Shown: positions 46,026-56,008, numbered from the stretch's first letter. The stretch: DNA of 64,000 bases from Emticicia aquatica (GCF_923079645.1 NZ_CAKLPY010000001.1:1-64000), one strand, 5' to 3'. Translations and numbers: made by a program. Notes: generated by a model from the sequence alone, not told the origin.

Positions 46026-48416
46026 CTATTTAACATCAAATTGTGCTATTTTACTGCCAGTTTTACCTTCTTTTGTAATTCCTTGAAGTATTATCACGAA
46101 TTTTCCTGTTAAATCTGAACTATAAAAATTGACTTCTTGCTTTCCATTTTGGTCAGTTTTTAAAATTGGCGACCAATACAAAACATTTCTAAAGTCGGGC
46201 ATTCGGCTGGCGACTTGTTGCTGATTTTGATAAATTGGTGAATAAAAATCTCGTTGTTTTTGCAAACCTTCATAGTCAATGACGGTTGTGTTTGGGTCAA
46301 GCTCAAAATTGGCTAGATTTCCTTGATAAGTTGTGAAATTTAGGATACCACTAAACGATTTTTTGCCCAAATAATATTGTCGAGAGACAATTTCTAACTT
46401 CTTGATTTTACTCGGATTATGGGTAATAAATTTATCAATATCGAAAATCGGAACGCCATCTAATAATACGAGTGGGTCATCTTCAAAAAACTTATTTTTC
46501 AATAAATCATAGACAAGAAAATGCGATTTACCATTTCTTTTTCTCACAATAACTGGTTTTACATATTCTCTTAAAACTTCGTCAACAGTTGCGAAACGTA
46601 CATAATTATCTAGAAGGTAGGTTTCATCAGGTTTTGAATAAAAAGCTGACGTGTCAATGATTGGAGCGATAAATTGTTTGAGCTTATTATTAGCATAAAC
46701 ACTTTGAACTTGCACGCCCACATGATGATTGATTAATTCTCTAAGATTTATTTGATTTTGAGAAAAATTTGGAAGTAAATTAGTGGTGTATTTTTCAGAA
46801 AATGGGTTCATTATTTCCACATCATACAGACTATCTGTTTGCAAAATGATTTCGTTATTGGTATAAAAATCTTTGATTTCAAATTTCACAATACCATTAG
46901 TATCACTTTTGGCAGGGCGAAAGAGCGTTCGATTACTTGCTACTGAAAGAAAAGCTTCAATGTTTTGTGCAGGAATATCAGTTCGTGGGTGGGTGATTTT
47001 ACCAGTAATTACATGACCGACATATTCTGGCATGAACTCAAAACTTGATTTTTTGATTGAAATGATGTTTTCCCATCGGAATCTTCGCCAGCCATGCGTC
47101 AGCATCAAATTATCAATGGCTTCATGCGTTCCGTTTTCAGCACTAAAATAATAGGTTGGAGACTCAATTTTTCCAACCAAATCAGAGGATAGCCAAAAAT
47201 AACTATTTATATCTTCATCGCAAATTGTTTGTAAAGAGTCAATTTTATAAACCGACATTGATAAATTTGCCTGTATTGGTTTTTCATCTTGATTGGTTGC
47301 ACGAATATTAAGCGAGATTTTTTTTCTCGTTTCGTATATTGATTTCTCAGAAGATAAAATCAAATTTAAAGGTTCGGGATATTTGAAATATAACCTCTCA
47401 CAAAGTGGGTGTTTTTGGTCATTAAAAATTGTAAAATGTGAAATTCCATCACCAATTTTGGCTTTTTCAATCAAGAATGTAGCATTTCCATGTTGAATCT
47501 TAGCATTTTGCACCGATTTAATAATACCTCTTGTATGTACAAAAAGATAAACGTTTGATAGATTAGTGGTCTCTACTCTTACTTTTAATTGTTGGTTATT
47601 AGCTTCTTCAAGGTGCATGACAGTGCCATTGACATAGGCAATTGGCAGATTTTGTTTGATTTTTGTGCTGTCATTAAGCCAAATAATTGCCTGATAGGCT
47701 TGTCCAGATTCTGGTGTTAAAGTAAAATTTCCAATACCAAATTTATGGGTTGAAAATTTTACGACCGTATCAGATTTTGTGTTTATTATAACTCCATTAC
47801 ATGATTGTCCCGTATTGTTTTTTAGCACATGAAAAGCAATTTTACTTGAAAGTCCATTAACAAGATTGCCACCTTCAGGGAAAAAAGCGACTTCAATTTG
47901 GTTTTTTTGATGCAAAGAATCACCTTCATAAGCTTTTTTGGAATTAATAATGGTAAGTTTTTTCTCAAAAAAATAATTTGCATTAAAGTTTTTCATCCAA
48001 TGCGTATAAGCTCGTATTTTATAATTGCCCGAACCGATAAAATGAGGCAATTGTAATGAACCATTGCCAAAACCATCTTTCAAAGCAAGCTTTGTTTTTA
48101 AAACAGATTTATTATTTTTATCAAGCAATTCTACATAAGCTACTTTGCTGATATTGAGCGGTTTATGAAAAAAAGCATCGACATTGTATATTTTAAACCA
48201 TAAGATTTCATCGCACAGATAAAATTCTTTATTAGTATGCAGAAAGATTTTTTCTTGTAGATTGTTTTGATGATAAGCTGTAAACTGGTTTTGTAACGAA
48301 TCTTGCAGCGAATTTTGAGCAAAACAAGCATTTGTCATCCATACAAAAGCAATGATGATAACTTTAATAAGCGTCTTTTGAGCTTGAATTATATTTAATA
48401 AATTGTTTTTTAGCAT
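46026..48416 (-). CDS. Macroglobulin-like (MG2) protein with a TonB-plug-like C-terminal part
   Basis: 796 residues with a signal peptide (about 16-34). The N-terminal part matches the macroglobulin MG2-type strand pattern common in Bacteroidota envelope proteins (EKIFLHTNKEFYLCDEILWF, GSGNYKIRAYTHWM). A regulatory-like beta-sandwich is near 470-530 (GKITHPRTDIPAQNI), and close to the C-terminus a plug-like segment (PLVLLDGVPIF, IKKLEIVSRQYYLGKKSFSG) occurs without any beta-barrel. It is last of three genes with a DUF4249 lipoprotein (8 bases upstream) and a TonB receptor, a set that recurs in the phylum and whose substrate is unknown. Confidence 0.78.
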   Translation of the reverse strand: MLKNNLLNIIQAQKTLIKVIIIAFVWMTNACFAQNSLQDSLQNQFTAYHQNNLQEKIFLHTNKEFYLCDEILWFKIYNVDAFFHKPLNISKVAYVELLDKNNKSVLKTKLALKDGFGNGSLQLPHFIGSGNYKIRAYTHWMKNFNANYFFEKKLTIINSKKAYEGDSLHQKNQIEVAFFPEGGNLVNGLSSKIAFHVLKNNTGQSCNGVIINTKSDTVVKFSTHKFGIGNFTLTPESGQAYQAIIWLNDSTKIKQNLPIAYVNGTVMHLEEANNQQLKVRVETTNLSNVYLFVHTRGIIKSVQNAKIQHGNATFLIEKAKIGDGISHFTIFNDQKHPLCERLYFKYPEPLNLILSSEKSIYETRKKISLNIRATNQDEKPIQANLSMSVYKIDSLQTICDEDINSYFWLSSDLVGKIESPTYYFSAENGTHEAIDNLMLTHGWRRFRWENIISIKKSSFEFMPEYVGHVITGKITHPRTDIPAQNIEAFLSVASNRTLFRPAKSDTNGIVKFEIKDFYTNNEIILQTDSLYDVEIMNPFSEKYTTNLLPNFSQNQINLRELINHHVGVQVQSVYANNKLKQFIAPIIDTSAFYSKPDETYLLDNYVRFATVDEVLREYVKPVIVRKRNGKSHFLVYDLLKNKFFEDDPLVLLDGVPIFDIDKFITHNPSKIKKLEIVSRQYYLGKKSFSGILNFTTYQGNLANFELDPNTTVIDYEGLQKQRDFYSPIYQNQQQVASRMPDFRNVLYWSPILKTDQNGKQEVNFYSSDLTGKFVIILQGITKEGKTGSKIAQFDVK

Positions 48417-48424
48417 TATTTATA

Positions 48425-49597
48425 TCAGTTGGGCCAAAAAGAAGGTTTAACATTCGTGCCACTTAATCGACAATCAACACATTCGGGCGGAGCTGCAAAA
48501 AATGAAACTATTGTTGGAAATGGAGCTAATAATGGAACAACATTGGTTGGCATAAATCCCAAAGATTTATCTCGAATGGTATTACTATTATTGCTAAACA
48601 TCGTTTCTTTACAATTAGAATTATAATCCCAGTTTGGTACTTGTTTATGGTCAATAAAAATTCTTTTTTCTTGAATTGGGCAAATAGAAAGATAGCCAAT
48701 GACGGGTTCGTTAGGGTCGGTTACACCATGAATATTGCCGTATAAAACAGCGGGTTGAGCATCAAAAATTGTTCCTGTCATTTCTGAGTTTTTTTTCATT
48801 ATTTCCAAAAACTCAAAGGCTTCTTTGGTCAAACTTTTTTGTTTCACTTGAATGCTATAAAGGGCATTTAGTTTGGCTGAAGTGGAAGGAATAAATGTCA
48901 GTGGTAGATTGATTTCATCTTTACTTAATTTGACCGAAGTACCAATCAAGATTTGCGTAGAAACCTGCGATTGCCAACAAAAATACATGCTACTATCAAA
49001 ATAATTGTTGTTGTTGGGGTCACGATAAACAACTTTATACGTATTTCCTCGCTGACCGCCAGTGATAACTTCGTATTTGAGGTATGACTTAAAATCCGCA
49101 GGATGCTCCCAGGTTTCAGTAAACTCCCAAAGATAATAACGTGTATTCCCTTCAGAATCGTGGGTGTTTACATATAATTGAACGCCGTTTGTTTCACGTT
49201 GCCAATAAATACTATCAATCGGTGGATTGTTTTTTATTGTCAGAAAATCTGATAGGTATTCTTTGCCTGCTTTGGTTTTGATGTTAAGTCGGTATTTTTT
49301 TTGCGTGTTCAAATTTAAATTATTGGCAATATAATGACCTGCTGTCTTTTCTGTCAATACATTAAAAGTATTGTCGTCTGCTTCAACTCTCACGCTTGCA
49401 CCGAGTTCAAAAACAGTTTTTCGACTGTCTAATTTTGTAGTTCGACTTAACGTAATATCAGTAATTCCTTGACCGCTATTGATTGCTCCTTCGACCACCA
49501 AATAGCCAGTTTCGGGTGTGATAACAGGCGAGTCGTATTTTTCTTTACAACCCGTTATTATCCACAAAAAGATTAAGTAAAAATATATTTTATTCAT
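48425..49597 (-). CDS. DUF4249-family lipoprotein
   Basis: 390 residues. The start is set at ATG 49597, which gives a type II signal peptide with lipobox (IITGC, Cys17); 63 upstream in-frame codons overlap the TonB-receptor gene. The mature protein begins with a DUF4249 domain (SPVITPETGYLVVEGAINS) and is beta-rich. DUF4249 lipoproteins sit beside TonB receptors throughout Bacteroidota and may act like SusD as a surface partner, but this is unproved. Gap to the receptor stop is 4 bases. Confidence 0.88.
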   Translation of the reverse strand: MNKIYFYLIFLWIITGCKEKYDSPVITPETGYLVVEGAINSGQGITDITLSRTTKLDSRKTVFELGASVRVEADDNTFNVLTEKTAGHYIANNLNLNTQKKYRLNIKTKAGKEYLSDFLTIKNNPPIDSIYWQRETNGVQLYVNTHDSEGNTRYYLWEFTETWEHPADFKSYLKYEVITGGQRGNTYKVVYRDPNNNNYFDSSMYFCWQSQVSTQILIGTSVKLSKDEINLPLTFIPSTSAKLNALYSIQVKQKSLTKEAFEFLEIMKKNSEMTGTIFDAQPAVLYGNIHGVTDPNEPVIGYLSICPIQEKRIFIDHKQVPNWDYNSNCKETMFSNNSNTIRDKSLGFMPTNVVPLLAPFPTIVSFFAAPPECVDCRLSGTNVKPSFWPN

Positions 49598-49601
49598 TGA
49601 G

Positions 49602-52358
49602 CTAAAATCTGATATTAAAGTTGATAAATGGTATTGCACTACCAAAAATGGAAAGTTTATAACCATTGGTTTGTCCATTTTCCGAAATGTAATAGACCGA
49701 ATACGGGTTTTTCCGCCCCGTAATATTATAGACGCCAAGTGTCCAAGAATTATGCGTTTTTTGAAAAACCTTATGATTACCCTCAATATTCATAGAAAAA
49801 TCCGAGCGAAAATAATCTGGAATCCTATAACCGTTTCTTTCTAAATATAATGTACGCACCGAGCCACCATAGTTATATGCCCCCGACGGCAAAGTTATGG
49901 GGCGACCTGTGCTATATGTTACATTTAATGAAGTACTGAAACGATGACTAAAATGATAGTTTGTAATCACAGACACATCGTGTGGTTTGTCATAATTAGC
50001 AGGGTAAAACATGCCTTTATTGATGAGTTCGCCAGCCTGTGGGTCATCCATTTTCAAAAGAATTCGAGACCAAGTGTAGCTTACCCAGCCATTTAATTTG
50101 CCTTTAAGTTTTTTTACAAGAAACTCAACACCATAAGCTTTGCCCTTTGTTGCAATCACGTCTGTTTCGATGTGATGATTCATTATCAATTGAGCACCAC
50201 TTTTATAATCTAAATAATTTTTGATGTTTTTATAATAAACCTCGACCGATGTTTCGATGCTATTTGATTTAAAATTATTATAAACACCCAAAGAAACTTG
50301 GCTACCATGTTGAGGTTTTATATTCGTATCGCTTAATTTCCATACATCAGTTGGGGCAATTGAAGCAGTATTTGAAATCGAATGAATGTATTGTTGTTGG
50401 GTATTATAGCCTGCTTTTAACGAAAAATTATCAGTAAAAGCATACCGTAAAGATGCTCTGTATTCGGGAGCGGCGTAGGTTTTGATAATACCATTTTGAG
50501 AAACACTATTGAGCATATTGTTCAATGTTTTCGGCAAATTTGCAGGGTAAATATTTACTTCGTGCGGCCCTAAATAGTTGAAAACAGAAAATCTAATCCC
50601 CGCATCGAGGGTAAATAAACTCGAAATTGTATAAGTATCACTAAAATAAATAGCACTTTCTAAGGCTTTTTCGGTAGCAATTTGGTCAGGCTTTACCAAA
50701 GATTCATTGCTCAATGGTAAATATGAGCCAGGATGTAATTGATAATGAAGCGTATTTATACCAAAATCGAATGTATGTTTTTTGTCTAAATAATAATTGA
50801 AATGTGCCTTGAAAAAAGCTTGATTGATGTCAAAACCCAATTGATAGGCTGTTGCTGGAAATTTTTGGCTAGAAATTTTATAATGATAATTTGTCAAACC
50901 ACTTGTGAAAACACTTTGGAGTTTGTCATTGTAGAGATGTTTCCATTTTATCGAAACATTCTTGTTTCTGTAGCCAAAAAGGGTATCGCTATTGAGATTA
51001 AAATGGTCTTGACTTAAATAAGCAGTCAGATAAACATTGTTTTTCTTATTGATTTCGTGGCTAATATTGAGATTTAAGTCATAAAATGTGGCTTTACTTC
51101 CTTTATATGGCTCTGGTAAAAGATTCAAAAGCCAATTCGCATAAGTGGTACGCCCGCCAACAATAAATGAAGTTTTACTGTTGATTGGCCCTTCGATATT
51201 CAAACGGCTAGTGAGTAGGCCAATACCTGCTGAACCCGTAAATTTTTCTTTGTTTCCTTCGCGTGTATTAATATTTAAAACTGAGGATAAGCGTCCGCCA
51301 TAACGTGCTGGAATGCTACTTTTGAAAAGTTCAACATCCTTAATAATTTCAGGATTAAAAGCCGAAAACATTCCAAAAAAATGTGAAGGATTATAGATTG
51401 GAGAATCATTGAATAAAATAAGGTTTTGGTCAGCCGAACCGCCCCTAACATTCAAACCTGTACTGGCTTCACCCGTTGTTTTTACCCCTGGCAAAGTGCT
51501 TATTACTTTCAAAATATCAGTTTCTCCAAATACAACTGGCACTTGTTTTATTGCCTTAATATCAACTTTCTGAACTCCCATTTGGGCGTTTTTGATGTTA
51601 CTTTCTTTTTGAGCAGTGATGATAACATCGTTCAACGCAACAACGGTTTCTTTCAAATCAATATTAAATTTGCCATTATTATAAATATAAATTTGCCTTT
51701 TAGTATCTTTCATTCCTACGCTTCTGATGTGTAAAGTATGCCGACCTTTCGGTAACAAAAGCGAATAATAACCATTGGCATCGGTCGAAATTCCGACGCG
51801 AGGTTGCTCAATAAAAACCGAAGCACCTACTATTGCTTCGCCACTGATGGCGTCTTTTAAATATCCAGAAATACTAAAGTTTTTTTGTAAACTTTTGATT
51901 GATTTATCACCAATTTCGTAGAGCTTATTTTCCCAAACAGCTTTTTGTTCTGGTTCTTCAGCGTAATTAATGTTTGTTTGTGTTTTTCTTCTATTATTTT
52001 GATTGGAATTGGCAAAAAAATCTGTTGCAATAAACAAGTTTAAGGTTTTACCTTTTGTAAGAAAAACATGAAAATTATTGTCAAAAGCAAAGTTAAAATC
52101 GGTCTTATTGAATAGCTGATTAAGGGCATTTGCCAATGGTTGTTGTTTAATAGAAATTGTTACCAAAAGACTATCAAACTCAGACGCATCATAGTAAAAA
52201 TGATAATTTGTTTGTTTTTCTAACTCAGTAATTATTTCGTTAATTTTTGCATTTTTTAAGTCTAAAGAAACAAATGACAGAGAATCCTGTTGCCCAAAAG
52301 CTTTTGAAAAAAACAAGAAACCCATTATAAAAAGTAAAAAAATAAAGCGTTGTTTCAT
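49602..52358 (-). CDS. TonB-dependent outer-membrane receptor with STN domain
   Basis: 918 residues. A signal peptide (about 1-22) is followed by an STN domain (about 28-100; FVSLDLKNAKINEIITELEK), a carboxypeptidase-regulatory-like domain (about 155-240; GYLKDAISGEAIVGASVFI), a plug (about 250-375; LNVRGGSADQNLILFNDSPI, ELFKSSIPARYGGRLSSVL) and a 22-strand-type barrel to the C-terminus (INFNIRF). STN domains usually signal to a FecR anti-sigma factor, yet no FecR or ECF sigma gene is nearby. It is distinct from the SusC at 61375, so the locus carries two outer-membrane importers. Confidence 0.92.
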   Translation of the reverse strand: MKQRFIFLLFIMGFLFFSKAFGQQDSLSFVSLDLKNAKINEIITELEKQTNYHFYYDASEFDSLLVTISIKQQPLANALNQLFNKTDFNFAFDNNFHVFLTKGKTLNLFIATDFFANSNQNNRRKTQTNINYAEEPEQKAVWENKLYEIGDKSIKSLQKNFSISGYLKDAISGEAIVGASVFIEQPRVGISTDANGYYSLLLPKGRHTLHIRSVGMKDTKRQIYIYNNGKFNIDLKETVVALNDVIITAQKESNIKNAQMGVQKVDIKAIKQVPVVFGETDILKVISTLPGVKTTGEASTGLNVRGGSADQNLILFNDSPIYNPSHFFGMFSAFNPEIIKDVELFKSSIPARYGGRLSSVLNINTREGNKEKFTGSAGIGLLTSRLNIEGPINSKTSFIVGGRTTYANWLLNLLPEPYKGSKATFYDLNLNISHEINKKNNVYLTAYLSQDHFNLNSDTLFGYRNKNVSIKWKHLYNDKLQSVFTSGLTNYHYKISSQKFPATAYQLGFDINQAFFKAHFNYYLDKKHTFDFGINTLHYQLHPGSYLPLSNESLVKPDQIATEKALESAIYFSDTYTISSLFTLDAGIRFSVFNYLGPHEVNIYPANLPKTLNNMLNSVSQNGIIKTYAAPEYRASLRYAFTDNFSLKAGYNTQQQYIHSISNTASIAPTDVWKLSDTNIKPQHGSQVSLGVYNNFKSNSIETSVEVYYKNIKNYLDYKSGAQLIMNHHIETDVIATKGKAYGVEFLVKKLKGKLNGWVSYTWSRILLKMDDPQAGELINKGMFYPANYDKPHDVSVITNYHFSHRFSTSLNVTYSTGRPITLPSGAYNYGGSVRTLYLERNGYRIPDYFRSDFSMNIEGNHKVFQKTHNSWTLGVYNITGRKNPYSVYYISENGQTNGYKLSIFGSAIPFINFNIRF

Positions 52359-52360
52359 GC

Positions 52361-53098
52361 TTATTTGGTTAGCTGGTCATGGAAATTACTCACATTTACG
52401 AGAAATATATCTCTGTCATTTTTGAAATTCAAAGAATTGTTTTTTAAGTATTTTTGAATATCTTTTTTATAGTCTTTATAAACCCGAAACACGTCTGTTT
52501 TTTGCCTTATTGGATAATAAATGTTGTTGTTTTTGATATAAAAAAACCTTTCAATTTTTATGTATCGAAGCACTCCTTCAACCGTCGAACCTAATGTTTC
52601 ATTAACAGTTTTTGTTTCTCGCTTTAGTACATTTACTTTTCCATCGTAAAGGACTTGATAGAACCCTGAAGTCAAATTATTCAAACTGTCTTTTTGAATG
52701 CGAATAAAAAAAGCATTTTCAAGGGTAAACTGTGAAATTTTATCATTGATTAATTGGATAAAATGAGAAGAATCTTGAAAAATAATTACCTCGGCTACTT
52801 CATCATAAAGCAACTTAACGTTTGGATAAAGTACATTTTCGTACACAATTGAGCCTTTACAAAAGGTATTTTTATTAAAGTAAGGATGACCATTTTCTTG
52901 AAATACAAATTGATAAGTTGGATATTGACTTCCATTGTAAAGCCCCGATTGTTCTCCCATTTTTTGATGATACAAAGCCACCGAATTATCAATGGCTTTT
53001 TGATAAAAAACACTGTTACTGACCGATGTTTGTGCAACCGTTCTGTGGGTTTTACCAATGAAAATAATGAATAAAATTGATACTAAAAATGGTTTCAT
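52361..53098 (-). CDS. Secreted protein of unknown function, next to the TonB receptor
   Basis: 245 residues with a signal peptide (about 1-22, TVAQ). The rest has no recognised domain; it is rich in aromatic and Asn residues and strand-like repeats (YPTYQFVFQENGHPYF, YIKIERFFYIKNNNIYYPI). The gene ends 2 bases before the receptor start, so it is almost certainly part of the same operon and may help the receptor or its ligand. Confidence 0.75.
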   Translation of the reverse strand: MKPFLVSILFIIFIGKTHRTVAQTSVSNSVFYQKAIDNSVALYHQKMGEQSGLYNGSQYPTYQFVFQENGHPYFNKNTFCKGSIVYENVLYPNVKLLYDEVAEVIIFQDSSHFIQLINDKISQFTLENAFFIRIQKDSLNNLTSGFYQVLYDGKVNVLKRETKTVNETLGSTVEGVLRYIKIERFFYIKNNNIYYPIRQKTDVFRVYKDYKKDIQKYLKNNSLNFKNDRDIFLVNVSNFHDQLTK

Positions 53099-53163
53099 GC
53101 GTACATAAATAAATGAGTCAATTAGAGCAAAATTTGTACATCATTTGTTGTCTAAATAAAATT

Positions 53164-54852
53164 TTACCAATCTAATTTTAGTAAAGAAACGCCTTGTCGA
53201 GGTAAAGAAATGTTAAGTTTTAGCTCACCATTCGTAGTTTTTAAATAAATCGGTGATGTCAACAAGGTCAATTGTCCTGCTTTTTCTAACACAGCGATTT
53301 GCTCATTCGTTGGATTTTCGGGAGAACCCATTTTTTTCCAAACTTCGTACGCATTACTATTTTCATTATCAATGCGATAATGGAATAAATTGACTGTTTT
53401 TGCTGGTAAACCTTTCAAATTTAGGTCAATAATAGCATTTTTCGCCTGCACATCGTCGTCATGATAATGCCAAAGCATAATCGCTGCCGAGCGATTATCT
53501 TTGCTTGCAAGGGCATCAATGTCAGCATTTTTGCCTCGAACACTCGAATCTCGCACCATCGAAAAAGTATAATTTTGATTGCCTTTTACTTCTGCTCGTG
53601 AGCCACTCATCAGACCAAACATTCGGAAAACATTCAATACTGGTTTATCAATGCCATTGGTTGCCAAATCTCTAAAACCGTAGAAATAAGGTTGGTTTTC
53701 AAATTCAAAAGACCAGCTTACGGCTCCCAAAAGATTGGCGTTGAAATAATCTGCGAGGGCATATTTTCGAGCAAAAGATGCGGCTGTATAACTCGAATAC
53801 ATAGTGCCATTTCGGTAGGCGTTTTGTGGATTGGTTTTCATGCCACAAGCGGCACAGCCTTCGGGGTCAGACTCGCCAATAATGATGGGAAGCTTTTTTA
53901 GCGTTGGAAAAGAAGTAACTATTTTAAAGCCTTCCGAAATATCTCGCAGCTGAGTTCCCATATTCATTTGCACATGTCCATCAACTATTTTCGGTGAACC
54001 TTTGGCATGAAAGCTAATAAAATCAAGTGGAGAACCAATTTTCCCAGTTACATAATTGGTGTCAGCTACGCAATGTTTTAAAAATATTTTCAAAAACTCA
54101 GAAGCTTTGCTCCAACTTGGGCCTGTTGTTTCGGGGCCACCCATTTTGATTGTAGGCAAAGCTCGTTTGGCGGCATCAGCAGTATAATCGTATAATTTGC
54201 AGTATTCCTGCACAGTTCCGCTCCAATAGCCGATATTCGGCTCATTCCAAAGTTCCCAATACCAACTTTCCACTTCTGTTTTGCCGTATCTTGTTACTGA
54301 GTGTTTTACCCATTCATATACCAAATCAGCCCATTTTTTATAGTCTTTGGGCGGGTAAGTCCAGCCTGTATAAACTTTGTCGTAGGGCATTCCTGGCTGC
54401 CAATGATGTTCGTACGGCTGTGGTTTTGTAGAAAGTGCTTCTGGCATAAAGCTAAATTGAGCCAAAGGTTTTACGCCACGTTGCAGATAAGTATCAAAAA
54501 TTTTATCTACAATTGTCCAATCATAAACAGGGTTTCCTTTTGCATCTTCGGTATAAACATTGGTCGAACCCCATTTTAAATTAAGTGTATCATGGCCAGA
54601 AGTCAATAAGTTATGAGCCCGAAAATAAACAGGAACTGGACTCATTGCCGACAACTCGGAAAGAAGTTTTTTCCCATCTTTCATGTACGCATAATTTGGT
54701 TCATCAGCACCAAAAAATGCCCAAAATGGATACATTTTTCCAATGTTTTTATTGAAATCTACGTCTATTTTTGTCGTTTCAATTGTTTGTTTTTGAGCAG
54801 AACTTAACAATGAAACCAACAATATGATAGCAGAAATGGAGATTTTTTTCAA
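53164..54852 (-). CDS. GH39-like glycoside hydrolase
   Basis: 562 residues with signal peptide (about 1-19). A TIM barrel (about 25-400) has the clan-A acid/base E204 in WELWNEPNIG and a nucleophile candidate E327 in PIIIGESDPEG, then a C-terminal beta-sandwich. The family includes beta-xylosidases, alpha-L-iduronidases and arabinose-active enzymes. In this pectin-type locus action on arabinose- or xylose-containing side chains is plausible. The gene follows the GH43-like gene by 23 bases. Confidence 0.85.
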   Translation of the reverse strand: MKKISISAIILLVSLLSSAQKQTIETTKIDVDFNKNIGKMYPFWAFFGADEPNYAYMKDGKKLLSELSAMSPVPVYFRAHNLLTSGHDTLNLKWGSTNVYTEDAKGNPVYDWTIVDKIFDTYLQRGVKPLAQFSFMPEALSTKPQPYEHHWQPGMPYDKVYTGWTYPPKDYKKWADLVYEWVKHSVTRYGKTEVESWYWELWNEPNIGYWSGTVQEYCKLYDYTADAAKRALPTIKMGGPETTGPSWSKASEFLKIFLKHCVADTNYVTGKIGSPLDFISFHAKGSPKIVDGHVQMNMGTQLRDISEGFKIVTSFPTLKKLPIIIGESDPEGCAACGMKTNPQNAYRNGTMYSSYTAASFARKYALADYFNANLLGAVSWSFEFENQPYFYGFRDLATNGIDKPVLNVFRMFGLMSGSRAEVKGNQNYTFSMVRDSSVRGKNADIDALASKDNRSAAIMLWHYHDDDVQAKNAIIDLNLKGLPAKTVNLFHYRIDNENSNAYEVWKKMGSPENPTNEQIAVLEKAGQLTLLTSPIYLKTTNGELKLNISLPRQGVSLLKLDW

Positions 54853-54875
54853 TATAAATTTAGTTAAATGGTGGT

Positions 54876-55811
54876 TTAAAATTTCTTTTTCAAATCGTTA
54901 AAAAATATTTCTGTAACCTTAAAAACTGTTCCGTGTCGTAAGCCTTTCGGGAAGTTTACTTGGCTAGAAATATCTTCCCAATTTTTGAAGTCATTTGAGC
55001 GAATGGCACCATATTGATGGTCAATATATTTATCAAAATAAACGTAAACATATTCACCAATACGAATAGAAGTTGGGCCTTCTGCCCAATAATTTCCAGT
55101 AATTGGCGGAGAAACTTCGGTAGAAAATGAATTGACTTGATTAGATTTTATAATACGAATGTTTTTTTGTGGAGGATTTGGGTTTTCATTTTTAACAAAC
55201 ATATAATAGCTTTTTCCATCATCGAGTATTGTGGCATCAATGGCACTGAAATTAGGATTAAAGAATATTTTTGTTGGACTAAAAGTTTTAAAATCAGTAG
55301 TTTCGGTGTAGTAAATTCGATGGTTCAACCCTTTTTCTTTTTCAGAATCGGCAATATCCGAATGCCTTCCTGGAATTGTTGTTGCCCAAAAAATGAGGTA
55401 GTTTTTCTTTTTTTCATCGTAAAAAACTTCAGGAGCCCAAGCGTTTTTGGCGGTTGGCTCGTGTTCCATTACAGGAATTGCTTTTTGTTCTGACCAATGT
55501 ACTAAGTCATTTGAAGATGCATAACCAATGATTTGGTCGTGCCAACCCGAAGTCCAAACCATTTGAAAAGTACCTTCGGGAGATTGAATAATGCAGGGGT
55601 CTCGCATTAATTTATCTTTACCTATTTCGGGTTTCAAAAATGATTTTCCAGCGTTGAGTGTTTCCCAAGAAAGGCCATCCTTACTATAAGCTAAGTGTAA
55701 ACCGTCTTGACCATTATCAGTGAAATATGAGAATAAATAAACGTCTTTTTGGGCGAATACGATGGTTGGAAGAAATAGTAAAATGAGTTTTACTAAAACT
55801 GGTATTTTCAT
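54876..55811 (-). CDS. GH43-like five-bladed beta-propeller glycoside hydrolase
   Basis: 311 residues with a signal peptide (about 1-20). Propeller motifs expected in clan GH-F are present: RDPCII (D71), NAWAPEVFYD (E128), SAIDATILDDG (D192) and the likely general acid E244 in YWAEGPT. GH43 enzymes remove arabinose, xylose or galactose from pectin and xylan; which one here is not clear. It is first in a unit with GH39 and lies downstream of the tandem LacI-type operator-like sites. Confidence 0.83.
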   Translation of the reverse strand: MKIPVLVKLILLFLPTIVFAQKDVYLFSYFTDNGQDGLHLAYSKDGLSWETLNAGKSFLKPEIGKDKLMRDPCIIQSPEGTFQMVWTSGWHDQIIGYASSNDLVHWSEQKAIPVMEHEPTAKNAWAPEVFYDEKKKNYLIFWATTIPGRHSDIADSEKEKGLNHRIYYTETTDFKTFSPTKIFFNPNFSAIDATILDDGKSYYMFVKNENPNPPQKNIRIIKSNQVNSFSTEVSPPITGNYWAEGPTSIRIGEYVYVYFDKYIDHQYGAIRSNDFKNWEDISSQVNFPKGLRHGTVFKVTEIFFNDLKKKF

Positions 55812-55825
55812 TTTCGGTTGAATAG

Positions 55826-55847
55826 TTTAAGGTCTATTGACCTTAAA
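55826..55847 (-). promoter_or_regulatory. Inverted repeat in the leader of the GH43 gene
   Basis: Perfect arms tttaaggtc and gaccttaaa around tatt, 15 bases before the start codon. It may be a 5' hairpin or a second regulator site. Confidence 0.35.
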
Positions 55848-55891
55848 TTTAACCTAATTATTGCAGTAAATCAATTAATAAAGAAGGTTAT

Positions 55892-55921
55892 TTTACGCAA
55901 ACGTTATCGGGAACGTTCCCG
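55892..55921 (-). promoter_or_regulatory. Tandem LacI-family operator-like sites upstream of GH43-GH39
   Basis: The first site reads ACGCAAACGTTAT (55895-55907). The second is a perfect 14-bp palindrome CGGGAACGTTCCCG (55908-55921). Both centre on AACGTT, the CG-centred core of many LacI/PurR-family operators, with centres 12 bp apart. The bases 55892-55905 are identical to 59549-59562 upstream of MIOX. Confidence 0.55.
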
Positions 55922-55955
55922 CCATTTGTTTTCAGAATAAAATTTTTGAAATAGC

Positions 55956-56003
55956 TGTGACCTACTTTGACAATCGAATAACAGATTGTCAAAGTAGGTC
56001 ACA
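55956..56003 (-). terminator. Long hairpin downstream of GH95
   Basis: Perfect 20-bp arms (55956-55975 and 55984-56003) with an 8-base loop, 5 bases past the GH95 stop. No long T-tract, but the stem is the strongest in this intergenic region. Confidence 0.65.
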
Positions 56004-56008
56004 AAGTA

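Noticed and set aside
49598-49786. N-terminal extension of the DUF4249 protein
   Set aside because: It overlaps the TonB-receptor gene and hides the lipobox signal peptide that starts at 49597.
49602-52358. A FecR/ECF-sigma cell-surface signalling system around the STN receptor
   Set aside because: No FecR-like or sigma-factor gene is found within the window; the neighbours are enzymes and DUF4249/MG2 genes.
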